This document shows positions 6,895 through 13,226 of a stretch of DNA of 16,770 nt, in pieces. How positions within the stretch are numbered: the stretch's first letter is position 1; every line of letters begins with the position of its first letter. The notes beneath the pieces are model-generated. The model worked only from the letters and a program-made list of their open reading frames with translations. It was not told the origin of the DNA and did no database searches. This DNA is from an uncultured Oscillospiraceae bacterium (GTDB lineage Bacteria; Bacillota; Clostridia; Oscillospirales; Oscillospiraceae). The translations under genes were made by a program, and so were the position numbers. The DNA is taken from assembly GCA_910577525.1 (NCBI GenBank), contig CAJTLI010000043.1:1-16770 (forward strand), in the 5' to 3' direction.

Positions 6895-6938
6895 GCTCCG
6901 GTCCAAGCTTCCTCGCTGTCCGCTTCTCCGCGCTTCTT
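6895..6938 (-). repeat. Interspersed repeat, copy 1 (after the MBOAT gene)
   Basis: Read on the minus strand this begins AAGAAGCGCGGAGAAGCGG directly after the MBOAT TAA stop and runs 44 bases to GGACCGGAGC. It differs from the copy at 12961-13004 by one base (GGAG for GTAG). It is in the same orientation as the gene it follows. Confidence 0.85.
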
Positions 6939-8390
6939 TTAGAAATTGGCATATATGAAGCTGTCCACCCCGGACAGCAGCAGTACCGAGCCCGTCAGGC
7001 ACACCACCGTCAGCCCCAGCCGCCAAATTGCGGGCCGGAAGCGCTCCGCCCGGGCGGCGGGGTCCGGGCAGGCCAGCAGGGCCAGCCCCGCCGGGACCAG
7101 CAGCAGCGGAACCCAATAGACCAGGGCCCGGCCCGCCGGGTCCAGGGCGTTCTGGAGAAAGCCCAGCGCCTCGCCCATCACCTTCAGGGGCAGGGCGGCG
7201 GCGAATTCCCTCGTGGGCAGCCCCCAGCCGCCCTGGAACAGCCCGCCCAGCAGGGCAAGGGCCTGTTCCAGGCTGTCCGCCCGGAAAAACACCCAGGCCA
7301 GGTTGACAAATCCGAAGGTCAGGGCCCAGGCCAGGGGCTTGGGCAGGGAAATTTTGCCCCCCAGCAGCCGCTCCGCTACCTGGGCCAGGCCGTGGAGGGC
7401 CCCCCAGACCAGAAAGCCCCAGCCCGCCCCGTGCCACAGGCCGGACAGCAGGAACACGATCATGACATTCCGGCAGGCGGCGGCGGTGCCCTCCCGGTTT
7501 CCGCCCAGGGGGAAGTACACGCACCGCCGGAAGAACCGGGACAGGGTGATGTGCCACCGGCCCCAGAAGTCCCGCACCGACAGGGCCTGGTAGGGGCTGT
7601 CGAAGTTCACCGGCAGCCTGACGCCCATCATCCGGGCCATGCCGGAGGCCATGTCGCAGTAGCCGGAGAAGTCGAAGTAGATTTGCAGGGCGTAGCACAA
7701 AATGGTCAGGGCGCTGTCCATGGGGGAGAGGCTCCCCGCGTTGGCGTAGCCGAAGTTGGCCCCGTTGGCGAACACCCCCGCCGCCACAACCTTTTTGGCC
7801 AGCCCCAGGGCAAAGCAGTACAGCCCGCCCGACAGGTCGTCCCAGGAGAAGGGGGCCGGGCGGCGCAGCTGAGGGGCCAGCTCTCCCACCCGGGTGATGG
7901 GTCCGCAGGTGGCCGTGGCGAAAAAGGTGAGGCAGCAGGCGAAGTCCAGGGGGGAGATCTCCGTCCCCGCCTCCCCATCATAACAGTCCCGCAGCCACAA
8001 AATCTGTTGGAACGTGGCAAAGGACAGGCCCAGGGGCGTGAGCCAGTCCGGAGGGGCGAACAGGCCCTCCAGCGGCGTCAGGGACAGGGCGAAGCCGGTG
8101 TACTTGAAAAAGGCCAGCACCGCCAGCAGCAGGCCGCAGCCCGCCCACAGCAGGGGCCGTCCCCGGCCCGGGTCCCGGGCGATACGGCGGCCCAGAAGGT
8201 AGCTGGCCGCGCCCTCGCCCCCCAGCACCAGCAGGGACAGCGGAGCCCCCCAACCGCAGAATACCACCCCGGCGCACAGCAGCAGCGCCCGGGCGGCATT
8301 CCGGTTTGCCAGCCGCCCGCCCAGCAGCCGCCACAGGGTCAGCACCGCGGGCAGATAGGCCAGTACGAACAGATGGCTTTGTACATTCAT
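6939..8390 (-). CDS. MBOAT-family O-acyltransferase (AlgI/DltB-like)
   Basis: Membrane-bound O-acyltransferases move acyl groups, usually acetyl, from the cytoplasmic side to sugars or polymers outside. The 483-residue polytopic protein has repeated hydrophobic segments and the family signatures DFWGRWHITLSRFF (274-287) and LSGLWHGAGWG (315-325). His320 is the expected catalytic histidine. YFDFSGYCDMA (238-248) is also typical. The start at 8390 (MNVQSHLFVL) has GAGGAA upstream; a 94-residue in-frame extension merely reads through the preceding gene. Gene order regulator-MBOAT-SGNH suggests a cell-surface polysaccharide or teichoic-acid O-acetylation system. DltB is less likely because dltA, dltC and dltD are absent. 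The acceptor is unknown. Confidence 0.92.
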   Translation of the reverse strand: MNVQSHLFVLAYLPAVLTLWRLLGGRLANRNAARALLLCAGVVFCGWGAPLSLLVLGGEGAASYLLGRRIARDPGRGRPLLWAGCGLLLAVLAFFKYTGFALSLTPLEGLFAPPDWLTPLGLSFATFQQILWLRDCYDGEAGTEISPLDFACCLTFFATATCGPITRVGELAPQLRRPAPFSWDDLSGGLYCFALGLAKKVVAAGVFANGANFGYANAGSLSPMDSALTILCYALQIYFDFSGYCDMASGMARMMGVRLPVNFDSPYQALSVRDFWGRWHITLSRFFRRCVYFPLGGNREGTAAACRNVMIVFLLSGLWHGAGWGFLVWGALHGLAQVAERLLGGKISLPKPLAWALTFGFVNLAWVFFRADSLEQALALLGGLFQGGWGLPTREFAAALPLKVMGEALGFLQNALDPAGRALVYWVPLLLVPAGLALLACPDPAARAERFRPAIWRLGLTVVCLTGSVLLLSGVDSFIYANF

Positions 8391-8407
8391 GAGAGTTCGT
8401 TCCTCGG

Positions 8408-8447
8408 TTCTTGTCACGCTTCGCCTGTCCGCTTCTCCGTGCTTCTT
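8408..8447 (-). repeat. Interspersed repeat, copy 2 (internally deleted)
   Basis: Read on the minus strand: AAGAAGCACGGAGAAGCGG, then after an internal deletion GCGAAGCGTGACAAGAA. The second half matches the sequence just before the copy at 13100. It begins two bases after the TGA of the XRE gene and ends just ahead of the MBOAT ribosome site, so the two genes are separated almost only by this repeat. Confidence 0.75.
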
Positions 8448-8449
8448 TG

Positions 8450-9154
8450 TCAGCGAGTATTCTCCAAATGGCTGGCCATCTCGCCGTTGAGCCGCTCGCC
8501 GCAGGTGTGCACGATCTGAAGCAGGGACTGATAGGTCCCGGGATAGGCCGCCTTCATGGAGTCGTTGTCCAGGGGCGGGAACTGGGCGTCCTTGCCCGGC
8601 TTGGCCAGAGCGTCCACAAATTCCGCCTCGCTCATGAGCATATCCGCCCGGGGCAGGCCGGCCAGAAACCACTCCTGAGGGACGTTGAAGAAGTCGTCGT
8701 TCTCGTTGCCGCTGGCCCGGTGGAGGTGCCGGAAGAGGATGTACACCGTCCCCGACAGGTAGTTGGCCGCCGCCCGGATGGCCTTTTTGCTGCCCACCCG
8801 GCTGAGCAGGTCGAACAGCAGCCCCACGGAGTTCACCACCAGCTTTTTGGACAGGGTGGCCAGCACCGAGCCCCGCAGCACATTGTCCCGCTCGTCGGAC
8901 ACGTCGTACAGGCTGTCCGCGTCCAAAATGGTGGTGCCGTCCCGGCTGAGGGTGCGCCCGAGAAGGAAGTCGGCGGATACGTTGTAAAAATCGCAGGCCT
9001 TGACCACGAACATCAGGCCGGGCTCCCTGGCTCCGTTCTCATAGTGGGAGAGCAGCGCCTGAGAGATGCCCAGCGTCTTGGCGGCCTGCCGCTGGGAGAT
9101 TCCCTTCTCCTGCCGCAGCAGGGAGAGGGTACGCGCAAAATCGGGATTTGTCAC
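8450..9154 (-). CDS. XRE-family regulator upstream of the MBOAT gene
   Basis: This is a probable transcription regulator of 234 residues. An N-terminal XRE helix-turn-helix occupies about residues 4-60 (LRQEKGISQRQAAKTLGIS, then LLSHYENGAREPG). The ~170-residue remainder is mostly helical, with SVLATLSKKLVVNSVGLLFDLL and a region near NYLSGTVYILFRHLHRA; I do not recognise it. I favour the GTG at 9154 because AAGGGGAAG lies just upstream, whereas the in-frame ATG at 9208 (18 residues longer) has no ribosome site. It is first in a leftward run with the MBOAT and SGNH genes, 59 bases ahead of the former, so it may sense the envelope or control this unit. The promoter is at 9348-9376. Confidence 0.85.
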   Translation of the reverse strand: MTNPDFARTLSLLRQEKGISQRQAAKTLGISQALLSHYENGAREPGLMFVVKACDFYNVSADFLLGRTLSRDGTTILDADSLYDVSDERDNVLRGSVLATLSKKLVVNSVGLLFDLLSRVGSKKAIRAAANYLSGTVYILFRHLHRASGNENDDFFNVPQEWFLAGLPRADMLMSEAEFVDALAKPGKDAQFPPLDNDSMKAAYPGTYQSLLQIVHTCGERLNGEMASHLENTR

Positions 9155-9347
9155 CCGGATCTTCCCCTTTCCTAGTGTAGCTTCAGCTTCAAAAGTCGAT
9201 GTCGTCATTAGGAAAAGGCTGCTGGGACTACGGACACACGGACGCACGGGCTCACGGTCTTGTGGCGGCGCTCCAAGGGTACGCGGAAATCCCCTCAGCA
9301 TTTCCTGCCAGGCGGGCACGTCTCCGCCTGCGCAACACAGTATGTAT

Positions 9348-9376
9348 AGTATAGCGGGGAGAATACCTTTTGTAAA
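9348..9376 (-). promoter_or_regulatory. Promoter of the XRE-MBOAT-SGNH-lepA unit
   Basis: On the minus strand: TTTACA (9376-9371), exactly 17 bases, then TATACT (9353-9348). The predicted transcript starts near 9341, giving a long leader before the XRE start. No terminator with a T-run is seen before lepA, so lepA may be co-transcribed from here. Confidence 0.75.
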
Positions 9377-9443
9377 GAGTGGATTCCTGCGGAATGTCAA
9401 AGAAAATTTCAGGGAATTTTTTGTAATATTGCCCAGATACCCC

Positions 9444-9472
9444 TTGAAAAAATGGCCGGACGGTGTTAAATT
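9444..9472 (+). promoter_or_regulatory. Promoter of pta
   Basis: TTGAAA (9444-9449), a 17-base spacer, then TAAATT (9467-9472). The predicted start is near 9479, leaving a leader of about 65 bases before the ATG at 9545. Confidence 0.6.
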
Positions 9473-9544
9473 AGATAACAGCGTATGTAAAACATCCGGC
9501 GGCGCCGGTCTGCTCAGCCGCCTCAAAACGGAGGAAAAGAACCT

Positions 9545-10522
9545 ATGTTCAGACTGATGATCCAGAAACTGAAGAAGAACCCCAAGAAGATCGTATTCAC
9601 CGAGGGGGAGGACCCCCGTATCCTGGAGGCCGCCGCCCGGCTGCTGTCCGGCACCTTCCTCACCCCCATCCTCATCGGCGACCCCGAGAAGATCTACAAG
9701 GTTGCGGACGAGGAGTGCCTCAACGTCAAGGGCGTGCAGATCCTCCAGCCCCATGCCTACGACAGGATGGACGCCATGGTGGAGCGGATGGTGGAGCTGC
9801 GCCGCGGCAAGATGACCCCCGAGCAGTGCCGCGCCGCCCTTCAGCAGGGCAATTACTTCGGCACCATGCTGGTGGCCATGAAGGAGGCGGACTGCCTGCT
9901 GGGCGGCGCCACCTACTCCACCGCCGACACGGTGCGCCCCGCCCTCCAGCTCATCAAGACCAAGCCGGGCAACAAGATCGTGTCCTCCTGCTTCATTCTG
10001 GTGCGGCCCTTCGCCACCGGCGGCAACCAGGTGCTGGCCATGGGCGACTGCGCCATCAACATCGACCCCAGCGAGGACGACCTGGTGGAGATCACGCAGG
10101 AGGTGGCCCAGTGCGCCCGCCGGTTCGGCGCGGAGCCCAAGGTGGCCATGCTGAGCTACTCCACCATGGGCTCCGGCGCGGGCCCCGTGGTGGACAAGAT
10201 GCGCAACGCCTGCAAAAAGCTCCAGGCACTGGACCTGGACTACCCCGTGGACGGCGAGTTCCAGTTCGACGCCGCCGTGTCCCCCACCGTGGGCCGCCTG
10301 AAGGCCCCCAAGTCCAGCGTGGCCGGCCGGGCCAACACCTTTATCTTCCCCGACATCTCCTCGGGCAACATCGGCTACAAGATCGCCCAGCGCATGGGCA
10401 ATTTCGACGCCTACGGCCCCATCCTGCTGGGCCTGAACGCCCCCATCAACGACCTGTCCCGGGGCTGCAACGCCCTGGAGGTCTACTCCATGTCCATCAT
10501 CACTGCGGCGCTGGCCGACTAA
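9545..10522 (+). CDS. pta: Phosphate acetyltransferase
   Basis: Pta interconverts acetyl-CoA plus phosphate and acetyl-phosphate plus CoA. With acetate kinase it yields ATP and acetate in fermentation. The 325 residues match the short, single-domain Bacillus-type enzyme. Recognisable segments are KIVFTEGEDPRILEAA (15-30), LLGGATYSTADTVRPAL, AMLSYSTMGSG and the signature GRANTFIFPDISSGNIGYK near residues 261-280. The ATG at 9545 has GGAGGA (9530-9535) about 10 bases upstream. Acetate kinase is not in the window, so the two genes are probably not in one operon here. The gene is monocistronic, ending in a palindromic repeat and a shared terminator. Phosphate butyryltransferase is a relative, but the length and signature favour Pta. 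Confidence 0.95.
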   Translation: MFRLMIQKLKKNPKKIVFTEGEDPRILEAAARLLSGTFLTPILIGDPEKIYKVADEECLNVKGVQILQPHAYDRMDAMVERMVELRRGKMTPEQCRAALQQGNYFGTMLVAMKEADCLLGGATYSTADTVRPALQLIKTKPGNKIVSSCFILVRPFATGGNQVLAMGDCAINIDPSEDDLVEITQEVAQCARRFGAEPKVAMLSYSTMGSGAGPVVDKMRNACKKLQALDLDYPVDGEFQFDAAVSPTVGRLKAPKSSVAGRANTFIFPDISSGNIGYKIAQRMGNFDAYGPILLGLNAPINDLSRGCNALEVYSMSIITAALAD

Positions 10523-10552
10523 AAAGCCCGTCCGCTTCAGGAGCATTGTTTT

Positions 10553-10601
10553 AAGAAATCCTGTAGGGGCGGCTGATAGCCGCCCCTACAAAAGGTTTCT
10601 T
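10553..10601. repeat. Long palindromic intergenic repeat (TGTAGGGGCGGCT type)
   Basis: TGTAGGGGCGGCT (10562-10574) is perfectly inverted at 10578-10590 with a 3-base loop. Outer arms AAGAAATCC (10553-10561) and GGTTTCTT (10594-10601) extend the stem with one bulge. Sequences of this TGTAGGGGCGRC form are, from memory, dispersed in many clostridial intergenic regions. It lies 30 bases after the pta stop. Confidence 0.8.
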
Positions 10602-10645
10602 ATCTCAATGCCCCTTTGCGGGGGCCCCAGTTTGGACAAGCCCGT

Positions 10646-10679
10646 AAAACACCCTCCGCTGCTGGCGGAGGGTGTTTTT
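10646..10679. terminator. Bidirectional terminator between pta and the arginase gene
   Basis: AAAACACCCTCCGC (10646-10659) pairs perfectly with GCGGAGGGTGTTTT (10665-10678) around TGCTG, with A- and T-runs on the two flanks. It can serve both the rightward pta transcript and the leftward arginase transcript, and it overlaps the arginase stop codon. Confidence 0.9.
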
Positions 10680-11550
10680 ATCTCAACTTCTCCGAAACCA
10701 TCCGCAGAATACCCATCAGCGTGTTCAGGTCATGCCCCCCCGGGTCCATGGCCGGGTTATACTCCACACACTCGAAGGAGACCGTCCACCCCGTGTCCAG
10801 CACAGCGGACAAAATCCGCTCCACCTCCGCCGCCGTCAGCCCCCCCGGAATGTTGTAGCCGGTGGCCCTGAACTCCACTGGGTCCAGCACGTCCACGTCG
10901 AAGCTGATGTGGACCCGCTTCCCCGCCAGGGCGGGCAGGATGTCCCCCAGCACCGCCTCCAGCCCCCGCTCCCGGACCTCCCCGGCGGTGTGGAGATGGG
11001 CCCCTGCCTGTTCCACGATGCCGTACTCCGGTGGGTCGATGCTCCGGGCCCCGATGAAGTGGAGGTTTTTCCCCAGCAGGTTCACCCGGTTCTTCCCCAC
11101 GGTCAGTTCATCACAGCACAGCCCGCAGGCCGCCGCCAGGTCCATGCCGTGGATGCAGCCGCTCTGGGACGTTTGGTCGGTGTTGATGTCGGTGTGGGCG
11201 TCCACGTACACCACGGCGACGTGATCCGCCCCGTAAAACTCCCCCAGAGCGGCCAGGGTGCCCATGGCGCAGGAGTGGTCGCCGCCGACCACAACCGGGT
11301 ACTCCCCCCGGCCCAGGGCCTCCAGCGTGTTGGCGCGCAGGCGGCGGCACACCTCCATCACCGTGTCCAGATGGCGCAGGCCGTCCGGCCACGCGGCGCA
11401 GGGCGCCGGCTTCTCCATGGGCAGAAGGCGGGCGCCCCCAAACAGGCCGGGCAGGCCCGCCCCCACCAGCGCGTCAAAGGCCCCCTCGCTTCCCCGGGTG
11501 GGGGAGCCGCAGGAGACCGCTGCCTCCACCAGCGCAAATGAACGCTCCAT
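10678..11550 (-). CDS. rocF: Arginase (ureohydrolase family)
   Basis: Arginase hydrolyses arginine to ornithine and urea using two manganese ions in the cytoplasm. The 290-residue protein carries every metal ligand of the family: His92 in VVGGDHS (87-93), Asp117, His119 and Asp121 in VDAHTD (116-121), and Asp218 and Asp220 in SFDVDVLDP (216-224). Length matches Bacillus RocF. The start is taken as the ATG at 11550 (MERSFALVEA), which has a strong GGAGGAGG just upstream; the in-frame GTG at 11568 would sit within that ribosome site. The SQSGCIHGM and FECVEYNP segments favour arginase over agmatinase or formiminoglutamase, but substrate cannot be proved from sequence. It follows rpsT across a terminator, so it is probably transcribed separately. 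No other arginine catabolism genes are nearby. Confidence 0.9.
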   Translation of the reverse strand: MERSFALVEAAVSCGSPTRGSEGAFDALVGAGLPGLFGGARLLPMEKPAPCAAWPDGLRHLDTVMEVCRRLRANTLEALGRGEYPVVVGGDHSCAMGTLAALGEFYGADHVAVVYVDAHTDINTDQTSQSGCIHGMDLAAACGLCCDELTVGKNRVNLLGKNLHFIGARSIDPPEYGIVEQAGAHLHTAGEVRERGLEAVLGDILPALAGKRVHISFDVDVLDPVEFRATGYNIPGGLTAAEVERILSAVLDTGWTVSFECVEYNPAMDPGGHDLNTLMGILRMVSEKLR

Positions 11551-11569
11551 TGCGTCCTCCTCCTTCACG

Positions 11570-11601
11570 AAAAAACCGCCTGCCCTCTGGCAGACGGTTT
11601 T
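11570..11601 (-). terminator. Terminator of rpsT
   Basis: On the minus strand, AAAACCGTCTGCC (11601-11589) pairs with GGCAGGCGGTTTT (11584-11572) with one G-T wobble and a 4-base loop, followed by a T-run. It lies 14 bases after the rpsT stop. Confidence 0.88.
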
Positions 11602-11614
11602 GTTCAGCGAATCC

Positions 11615-11878
11615 TTACGCCAGCTTGTTCAGCTTCAGGGTCATGGCGCTCTTCTTGTTCGCGGCGTTGTTGCTGTGCAGCAGGCCCTTGGCGGCGGCCT
11701 GATCCACGGACTTCACGGCCACCTTATATGCGGCATCGGCCTCGCTGCGGTTGCCGCCGGCCACCGCAGCCTCAAACTTCTTCAGGTTGGTCTTGAGGGC
11801 GGACTTCTGCGCCTTGTTCTGAGCCGCCTTGGTGGAGTTGACCAGGACGCGCTTCTTGGCAGACTTGATATTGGGCAA
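11615..11878 (-). CDS. rpsT: Small ribosomal subunit protein bS20, UUG start
   Basis: bS20 binds 16S rRNA and is needed for early assembly of the 30S subunit. The 87-residue basic protein begins MPNIKSAKKRVLVNS and ends in a lysine-rich helix (NAANKKSAMTLKLNKLA), as is standard. The start codon is TTG at 11878: PNIKSAKKR must follow directly, and GGAGGAGGTG lies 8 bases upstream. Any ATG start would add a long unrelated N-terminus. E. coli rpsT also starts with UUG, where the weak start is tied to autogenous control, so the feature may be conserved for regulation. It has its own promoter (11938-11966) and terminator and is divergent from gpr. Confidence 0.97.
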   Translation of the reverse strand: MPNIKSAKKRVLVNSTKAAQNKAQKSALKTNLKKFEAAVAGGNRSEADAAYKVAVKSVDQAAAKGLLHSNNAANKKSAMTLKLNKLA

Positions 11879-11937
11879 ACCAAACACCTCCTCCGATTTT
11901 TTTGATTTCTGGTTGCGGTTTCCCGTCGCAGATATGT

Positions 11938-11966
11938 ATTCTAACATCAAAACGAAAAAATTGCAA
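11938..11966 (-). promoter_or_regulatory. Promoter of rpsT
   Basis: On the minus strand: TTGCAA (11966-11961), exactly 17 bases, then TAGAAT (11943-11938). The transcript would begin near 11931 with a leader of about 50 bases ending in the strong ribosome site. Confidence 0.82.
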
Positions 11967-11985
11967 CACCTTTTTTCATTTTTTC

Positions 11986-12014
11986 GCATAGAAACTTTCC
12001 CACGGCAAAAAATA
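11986..12014 (+). promoter_or_regulatory. Possible forespore (sigma-G-like) promoter of gpr
   Basis: GCATA (11986-11990) followed 17 bases later by AAAAATA (12008-12014) loosely resembles the sigma-F/sigma-G pattern GMATR-N17/18-CATWMTA. gpr is a forespore gene in Bacillus. No sigma-A promoter is seen on this strand. The -10 match is weak. Confidence 0.27.
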
Positions 12015-12064
12015 GGAACAGCCGGCCTACGGGCCACAATATCTGGTAGGAAGGAGCGTTTCAT

Positions 12065-12961
12065 ATGGCCCAGCGACGCACGGACTTAGCCGTGGAGGCC
12101 CATCAGCTCTGGCGTGAGGGGGCGGGGGAGGCGGACAGCCTGCCCGGCGTCCGCGCCGTGGAGGAGGACCGGGAGGGCTTTGCCGTCACCACCGTCACCG
12201 TCTCCAGCCCGGAGGCCGCCCGGGCCCTGGGCAAGCCGGAGGGCGTCTATATCACGGTAGAGCTGGACGGCTTGCTCCGCCGGGAGGAGGACGCCTTCCG
12301 GCGGGCGGCGGAGGCGGTGGCGGACTGTCTCAAGCCCCTGCTGCCCGAAGACGGTCCCGCCCTGGTGGTGGGACTGGGCAACCGGGCTGTCACCCCCGAT
12401 CTCATCGGCCCCCTGGCGGTGGACCACCTGCTGGTCACACGCCATCTGGTGGAGCAGGTTCCGGAGCACTTCGGCCACCTGCGCCCGGTGGCCGCCGCCG
12501 CCCCCGGGGTGCTGGCCGCCACCGGCGTGGAGAGCAGCCTGACGGCCCGGGCGCTGGCGCGGGAGCTGAAGCCCGCCTGTGTCATCGCGGTGGACGCCCT
12601 GGCCTCCCGGTCTCTGGACCGACTGTGCCGCACGGTGCAGATCTCCAATACGGGGGTGGCGCCCGGCTCGGGGGTGGGCAACCACCGGGAGGCCCTGGAC
12701 AGGGAGAGCCTGGGCGTGCCGGTGTTCACCGTGGGGGCGCCCACGGTGGTGGACGGGGCCACCCTGGCGTTGGACCTGCTGGAGCGGGCCGGAAAAACCG
12801 GCCTGGACCGGGGGGACCTGCCCGCCGGGGACGGCTTTTTTGTCACCCCCCGGGAGGTGGACCAGCGGGTGGCCGACCTGGGGAAGGCGCTGGGCTACGC
12901 CGTGAGCATGGCGCTGAACCCGTCGCTGACGGTGGACGAGCTGACCCTGCTGCTGGAATGA
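12065..12961 (+). CDS. gpr: Germination protease GPR
   Basis: GPR is an aspartic-type protease made in the forespore as a zymogen. On germination it degrades the small acid-soluble proteins that coat spore DNA. The 298-residue protein starts MAQRRTDLAVEAHQ; the RTDLAVE segment (5-11) matches the self-cleavage site, so the mature enzyme would begin near residue 12. The likely catalytic aspartates are Asp112 in VTPDLIGP and Asp177 in AVDALASR, spaced 65 residues apart, close to the 66 in the Bacillus megaterium enzyme. QISNTGVAPGSGVGNHR (192-208) is also diagnostic. The ATG at 12065 has AGGAAGGAG upstream. The gene is divergent from rpsT, as is common in Firmicutes, and its presence shows the organism descends from spore formers. 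A repeat begins at its stop codon. Confidence 0.96.
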   Translation: MAQRRTDLAVEAHQLWREGAGEADSLPGVRAVEEDREGFAVTTVTVSSPEAARALGKPEGVYITVELDGLLRREEDAFRRAAEAVADCLKPLLPEDGPALVVGLGNRAVTPDLIGPLAVDHLLVTRHLVEQVPEHFGHLRPVAAAAPGVLAATGVESSLTARALARELKPACVIAVDALASRSLDRLCRTVQISNTGVAPGSGVGNHREALDRESLGVPVFTVGAPTVVDGATLALDLLERAGKTGLDRGDLPAGDGFFVTPREVDQRVADLGKALGYAVSMALNPSLTVDELTLLLE

Positions 12962-13004
12962 AGAAGCGCGTAGAAGCGGACAGCGAGGAAGCTTGGACCG
13001 GAGC
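12961..13004 (+). repeat. Interspersed repeat, copy 3 (touches the gpr stop)
   Basis: The 44-base unit starts AAGAAGCGCGTAGAAGCGG and shares its first A with the TGA stop of gpr. It continues through AGGAAGCTTGGACCGGAGC. Orientation is that of gpr. In one frame it encodes KKRVEADSEEAWTGA, similar in the other copies, but no start codon precedes it. Confidence 0.87.
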
Positions 13005-13006
13005 AA

Positions 13007-13051
13007 GAGCAAAAGCCCAAGGAGGGCCAAAGGCCCGGATGGGTTTTGCTC
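13007..13051 (+). repeat. Nested hairpin inside the composite repeat
   Basis: GAGCAAAA (13007-13014) and CCC (13016-13018) pair with GGG (13041-13043) and TTTTGCTC (13044-13051), one G bulged. Inside, GGGCC (13024-13028) pairs with GGCCC (13032-13036). It lies between repeat copies 3 and 4 and may fold in the gpr transcript. Confidence 0.6.
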
Positions 13052-13099
13052 GAGTCGGAGGGAAAGCGACCGAGCGCCCTGGCCGCTTCGCAGCGTGAC

Positions 13100-13139
13100 A
13101 AGAAGTGCGTAGAAGCGGACAGCGAGGAAGCTTGGACCG
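13100..13139 (+). repeat. Interspersed repeat, copy 4
   Basis: AAGAAGTGCGTAGAAGCGG through GCTTGGACCG, matching copy 3 with one substitution over 40 bases. It is preceded by AGCGTGACAAG, which is also the inner part of copy 2. The composite from 12961 to 13139 is thus two units with a structured ~95-base spacer. Confidence 0.87.
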
Positions 13140-13165
13140 CCCCCCTCTTTCGACAATGTTTCCGG

Positions 13166-13194
13166 TTGTCTCCCCCGTTTTTTTCTGGTATACT
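13166..13194 (+). promoter_or_regulatory. Promoter of the YihY/BrkB gene, extended -10
   Basis: TTGTCT (13166-13171), exactly 17 bases, then TATACT (13189-13194), with TG at 13186-13187 forming an extended -10. The predicted start near 13201 leaves a leader of only about 25 bases. Confidence 0.82.
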
Positions 13195-13226
13195 GTCCCA
13201 AACGACCACGCGAGGGGGATCCACCC

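Larger units (their letters stand above)
9155..9544. other. Divergent intergenic region of the XRE and pta genes
   Basis: This 390-base gap holds no convincing gene. It contains the leftward promoter at 9348-9376, the rightward promoter at 9444-9472 and a leftward leader of about 187 bases (133 if the XRE gene starts at 9208). The pta leader has a GC hairpin, CCGGC-GGC-GCCGG, near 9496-9508. I found no recognised riboswitch. Confidence 0.6.

Noticed and set aside
5706..8519. Very long plus-strand open frame (937 codons)
   Set aside because: It is antisense to the MBOAT and SGNH genes, rich in Gln, Gly, Pro and His as expected from GC-rich complements, with no domain or proper start.
9209..10546. 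Upstream extension of the second XRE gene across pta on the minus strand
   Set aside because: It is antisense to pta and crosses both promoters. The helix-turn-helix gene begins at 9154 or 9208.
12961..13098. A small protein encoded by the repeat (KKRVEADSEEAWT...)
   Set aside because: It directly follows the gpr stop, has no start codon or ribosome site, and its copies occur after unrelated genes. It is better seen as a DNA or RNA repeat.
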